Source: Phycisphaeraceae bacterium (GTDB lineage Bacteria > Planctomycetota > Phycisphaerae > Phycisphaerales > UBA1924). Taken from it: a stretch of 8,675 nucleotides of DNA. This document shows positions 6,625-8,675 of the stretch, one piece after another. A model generated the notes under the pieces. It was given only the letters and a program-made list of their open reading frames with translations. It had not been told where the DNA came from and ran no database searches. Numbering within the stretch: the first letter of the stretch is position 1; the number at the start of each line of letters is the position of its first letter. The stretch covers positions 1-8,675 of the forward strand of contig WUAK01000107.1 in NCBI GenBank assembly GCA_009827205.1. Reading direction: 5' to 3'. The position numbers were made by a program, and so were the translations under genes.

Positions 6625-6660
6625 GATGAGCACCGAGAACCGTTATTGCGCTCATCGGTG
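6625..6660 (+). repeat. Overlapping inverted repeats upstream of sat
   Basis: GATGAGC (6625-6631) is complementary to GCTCATC (6650-6656), and CACCGA (6631-6636) is complementary to TCGGTG (6655-6660). The two pairs share bases, so they exclude each other. The repeats lie about 105-140 bases before the sat start and just upstream of the best -10 candidate. They could be a regulator-binding region or, if transcription starts further upstream, alternative RNA folds. Confidence 0.35.
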
Positions 6661-6661
6661 A

Positions 6662-6690
6662 GTGATTCTGATCTTCGTTCTGCCTAATAT
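6662..6690 (+). promoter_or_regulatory. Candidate promoter of sat
   Basis: GTGATT (6662-6667, 3 of 6 to TTGACA) and TAATAT (6685-6690, 4 of 6 to TATAAT) are 17 bases apart. Transcription would start near 6697, giving a leader of about 70 bases before the sat ATG. The match is weak and was chosen for spacing and position. Confidence 0.25.
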
Positions 6691-6765
6691 CGCCGAGCCG
6701 TGGTGGGAACCCGGTCGAACCGTACATTTTCCAGATTTTGGGCTGATCCCGGAGGGAAGAACCAG

Positions 6766-7941
6766 ATGTCAGGACTCATCAAGCCGCACGGCGGCACGCT
6801 CGTCAACCGCGTCGCAGAGGGCAGCCGTCAGCACGAGCTCGTCCACGAGGCCGCCAGCCTCCCGCGGATTGACCTCTCAGCCAAGCAGTCCTGCGATGTC
6901 GAGATGATCGGCATCGGCGCGTTCAGCCCGCTGACCGGGTTCATGGGCGAGAAGGACTTCAACTCTGTCATCGAGAACATGAAGCTCGCCGACGGCAACA
7001 TCTGGCCCATCCCGATCACGCTCTCGGTCGATTCCGCGAGCATCCCCGAGAAGGGCTCGCGCGTGGCGCTCTACGCACCGAACGGTGCGCTGCAGGCGAT
7101 CATGACGGTCGAAGAGATCTACGACCACGACCGCGCGAAGGAAGCCACGATCTTCTTCAACAACGCCGGCGACGACGACGGTCAGCACCCGGGCGCCGAG
7201 GCGGTCAAGGCCGAGGGCGACACGTGCCTGGCCGGCCCGATCGAAGTCGTGACGGTCTGCGTCGACCCCGACGGCCCCGAGGCTTTCCTCGATTACCGCC
7301 TGACACCGGCCGAGACCCGCGCCGAGTTCGAGAAGCGAGGCTGGAGCACCGTCAGCGCGTTCCAGACACGCAACCCGATCCACCGCGCTCACGAGTACCT
7401 CTGCAAGTGTGCACAGGAAATCACCGACGGCCTGCTCATCCACCCGCTCGTGGGCGAGACCAAGCCCGGCGACATCCCCGCCGACGTCCGGATGCAGTGC
7501 TACCAGCAGCTCATCAAGGATTACTTCGTTGACGAGCGCACCTGCCTGACGGTCATGCCCGCCGCGATGCGCTACGCGGGCCCCCGCGAGGCGATCCTGC
7601 ACGCACTGGTTCGCAAGAACTACGGCGTGACGCACTTCATCGTCGGCCGCGACCACGCGGGTGTCGGCAGCTACTACGGCACGTACGACGCGCAGGACAT
7701 CTTTAACGACCTCGACAAGGACAACCTGGGCATCGAGCCGCTTAAGTTTGAGCACGCCGCGTTCAGCAAGAAGGCCCAGGGCATGGTCTCGGGCAAGACG
7801 TTCCCCAAGCTCGAGGGCGACCAGATCTTCCTCTCGGGCACGAAGGTCCGCGAGATGCTGGGCCAGGGCGAGCGCCCGCCCGGCGAGTTCACCCGCCCGG
7901 AGGTCGCCGACATCCTGATCGAGTGGGCGACGAAGGCCTAA
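6766..7941 (+). CDS. sat: Sulfate adenylyltransferase (ATP sulfurylase), EC 2.7.7.4
   Basis: A 391-residue cytoplasmic enzyme that forms adenosine 5'-phosphosulfate and pyrophosphate from ATP and sulfate, the first step of sulfate activation. It has the N-terminal PHGGTLV, the active-site motif QTRNPIHRAHEY (200-211, the QxRNPxHxxHE signature), HPLVGETKPGD (226-236), the GRDHAGVG loop (294-301) and the C-terminal FLSGTKVREML...RPEVADIL. These identify the homo-oligomeric Sat/Met3 type. Its length fits a stand-alone enzyme with no C-terminal APS kinase domain. The ATG at 6766 is chosen over an in-frame GTG at 6700 because the family starts here and GGAGGGAAG lies about 10 bases upstream. No cysH, cysC or apr gene is in the window, so an assimilatory or dissimilatory role cannot be decided. 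It is apparently monocistronic, with its own terminator. Confidence 0.97.
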   Translation: MSGLIKPHGGTLVNRVAEGSRQHELVHEAASLPRIDLSAKQSCDVEMIGIGAFSPLTGFMGEKDFNSVIENMKLADGNIWPIPITLSVDSASIPEKGSRVALYAPNGALQAIMTVEEIYDHDRAKEATIFFNNAGDDDGQHPGAEAVKAEGDTCLAGPIEVVTVCVDPDGPEAFLDYRLTPAETRAEFEKRGWSTVSAFQTRNPIHRAHEYLCKCAQEITDGLLIHPLVGETKPGDIPADVRMQCYQQLIKDYFVDERTCLTVMPAAMRYAGPREAILHALVRKNYGVTHFIVGRDHAGVGSYYGTYDAQDIFNDLDKDNLGIEPLKFEHAAFSKKAQGMVSGKTFPKLEGDQIFLSGTKVREMLGQGERPPGEFTRPEVADILIEWATKA

Positions 7942-7962
7942 CTTTCTAACGAATCGCACCTG

Positions 7963-7999
7963 AAGAGCCCTTCGCGTGTGCGAGGGGCTCTTTTCTATT
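7963..7999 (+). terminator. Intrinsic terminator of sat
   Basis: AAGAGCCCTTCGC (7963-7975) pairs along its whole length, 13 bp with one T-G pair, with GCGAGGGGCTCTT (7980-7992) around a GTGT loop. TTCTATT follows, making a T-rich run of CTCTTTTCTATT. It lies 21 bases after the sat stop. This is the clearest terminator in the window. Confidence 0.92.
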
Positions 8000-8015
8000 G
8001 GCAAGAGAAGACGTC

Positions 8016-8420
8016 ATGAGTAACCGTCAACCATGGACAAGGCGTCACTTTGCTCGCGTGAGAGTACTCGCGGTATTCGCAGTGGCAAGCGCGATCATCC
8101 CGATCGTCACGCTCGTCGCGATCAAACCGCTCGATGCGCCTTTGCAACTGCGAAAACGAATCGGGTACGTTTCACTCGTTGGGATGGTTTGCTTTGGTGG
8201 CGTAGCTGGTGTTTTGGCACTTACCTGGTTTAGTCCTGTTCGCCGACTAATCAATGCGGCGAATGGACGAGTGTGCGGGAATTGTCTTTTCAGGCTCGAA
8301 GGGCTTGCTGCGAGTGGAATCTGCCCCGAGTGCGGATCTTGGTACGACATTGAGCAAACAGTAGATGATTGGTTTCACGATCTTGAAATACCAGGGGATA
8401 GAAGTACTCGCGAATCATAA
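8016..8420 (+). CDS. Small two-TM membrane protein with C-terminal zinc ribbon
   Basis: A 134-residue protein of unknown function. Two hydrophobic helices (about 16-36 and 50-72) are followed by a zinc-ribbon-like motif, Cys87-GN-Cys90 and Cys103-PE-Cys106, with the pattern CxxC-(12)-CPEC that is common in small planctomycete membrane proteins. Charged residues before TM1 (RRHFARVR) and after TM2 (VRR) suggest a hairpin with both ends in the cytoplasm. The ATG at 8016 is preferred over a TTG at 7998, which lies inside the sat terminator, and because the N-terminal WT-x-R pattern then aligns with the next gene. Only a weak AGAGAAG serves as ribosome site. Local GC is about 53 %, lower than sat. 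It probably belongs with the paralog that follows. Confidence 0.75.
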   Translation: MSNRQPWTRRHFARVRVLAVFAVASAIIPIVTLVAIKPLDAPLQLRKRIGYVSLVGMVCFGGVAGVLALTWFSPVRRLINAANGRVCGNCLFRLEGLAASGICPECGSWYDIEQTVDDWFHDLEIPGDRSTRES

Positions 8421-8431
8421 TCCGTGAGCAA

Positions 8432-8461
8432 ATGACACACACCTGAGCAGTGACCTGTAAT
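8432..8461 (+). promoter_or_regulatory. Candidate promoter giving a near-leaderless transcript
   Basis: ATGACA (8432-8437, 5 of 6 to TTGACA) and TGTAAT (8456-8461, 5 of 6 to TATAAT) are separated by 18 bases. The start site would fall at about 8467-8469, directly before the ATG at 8470. No Shine-Dalgarno sequence is visible there, so a leaderless message is plausible. Confidence 0.4.
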
Positions 8462-8469
8462 CTACTGAG

Positions 8470-8675
8470 ATGTACGGACAGCACGCCTGGACACAGAGGA
8501 ATTACCGCCGCACGATCTGGATCACAGTCATGTGCGTAGCGGTGCCGCTGCTCATCACCATTGCGGTGCTCACCGCGGCGTTTCTGACTAAGCGATGGTC
8601 GCTCGCGCAGTGGCTGGGGCTGACCGGGCTGTTCGGGCTCATGGGCCTGCTCCAGTTGGTCTGGGTGATCGGAAG
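8470..8675 (+). CDS. Membrane protein, N-terminal part only; likely paralog of the preceding gene
   Basis: An open frame of 68 codons running off the window edge, with no stop. It starts MYGQHAWTQRNYRRT, followed by TM1 (about 16-39) and TM2 (about 48-67). W7, T8, R10, an aromatic at 12 (Y here, F there) and R14 match the preceding 134-residue protein at identical positions, and both have two helices at the same spacing. If the relation holds, the missing C-terminus should carry a CxxC...CPEC zinc ribbon. It is too short for the open frames found by simple length filters, but the ATG, hydrophobic pattern and paralogy support it. Function unknown. Confidence 0.7.
   Translation, partial: MYGQHAWTQRNYRRTIWITVMCVAVPLLITIAVLTAAFLTKRWSLAQWLGLTGLFGLMGLLQLVWVIG

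Larger units (their letters stand above)
6453..6765. other. Divergent intergenic region, 313 bases, AT-richer than the genes
   Basis: No convincing coding frame is seen. The region separates the minus-strand LamG gene from plus-strand sat and should hold both promoters. It contains a minus-strand promoter candidate (6549-6577), a plus-strand one (6662-6690), and overlapping inverted repeats between 6625 and 6660. TTGACA at 6581-6586 has no acceptable -10 hexamer 16-18 bases downstream. I do not recognise any known riboswitch here. Confidence 0.6.

Noticed and set aside
6..7941. A sulfur-metabolism cluster formed by DoxX, FGE-like protein and sat
   Set aside because: The genes are in separate transcription units, the FGE-like domain lacks its catalytic cysteines, DoxX proteins are mostly unrelated to thiosulfate oxidation, and no sulfatase or APS-reducing gene is present.
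6877..8004. 375-codon minus-strand open frame opposite sat
   Set aside because: It mirrors a strongly conserved enzyme, crosses the sat terminator and shows no recognisable motif; typical of high-GC antisense frames.

Overview
The window looks like a chromosomal segment of a marine planctomycete, most likely class Phycisphaerae. This rests on three things: a predicted surface protein ending in the GC-type dockerin tail typical of that group, small membrane proteins with a CxxC...CPEC zinc ribbon, and a high-GC (about 60-70 % in the lines I counted) genome with serine/threonine-kinase/FGE-type fusion proteins. The assignment is inference from gene style; no 16S or other marker gene is present.

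Layout: (1) 6-1031, minus strand, a DoxX-family membrane protein carrying an unusual acidic, lysine/arginine-free insert between its first and second membrane segments. (2) 1180-1263, plus strand, tRNA-Leu(UAG). (3) 1348-5192, plus strand, a two-gene unit: a large pseudokinase / helical repeat / one-TM / FGE-like fusion protein, whose stop codon overlaps (ATGA) the start of a lipoprotein with two beta-sandwich-like repeats. (4) 5193-5480, a convergent intergenic region with two strong hairpins. (5) 5481-6452, minus strand, a secreted LamG-like jellyroll protein with C-terminal dockerin, of lower GC than its surroundings. (6) 6453-6765, a divergent intergenic region with candidate promoters and overlapping inverted repeats. 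(7) 6766-7941, plus strand, sulfate adenylyltransferase (sat), followed by a very good intrinsic terminator. (8) 8016-8420 and 8470-end, plus strand, two small membrane proteins that look like tandem paralogs; the first ends in a zinc ribbon and the second is cut by the window edge.

The most interesting part is the 1348-5192 unit. The kinase-like domain keeps the ATP-binding residues but has HGS in place of the catalytic HRD, and lacks an activation segment. The C-terminal FGE-like domain lacks the cysteines that formylglycine-generating enzymes need. Both enzymatic halves therefore look converted to binding or signalling modules on opposite sides of the inner membrane, with a co-translated lipoprotein as the probable envelope partner. 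The other genes do not form one obvious pathway: DoxX, the FGE-like protein and sat all touch sulfur biology by family name, but nothing in the sequence ties them together. No CRISPR array, insertion sequence, phage gene or origin was seen.
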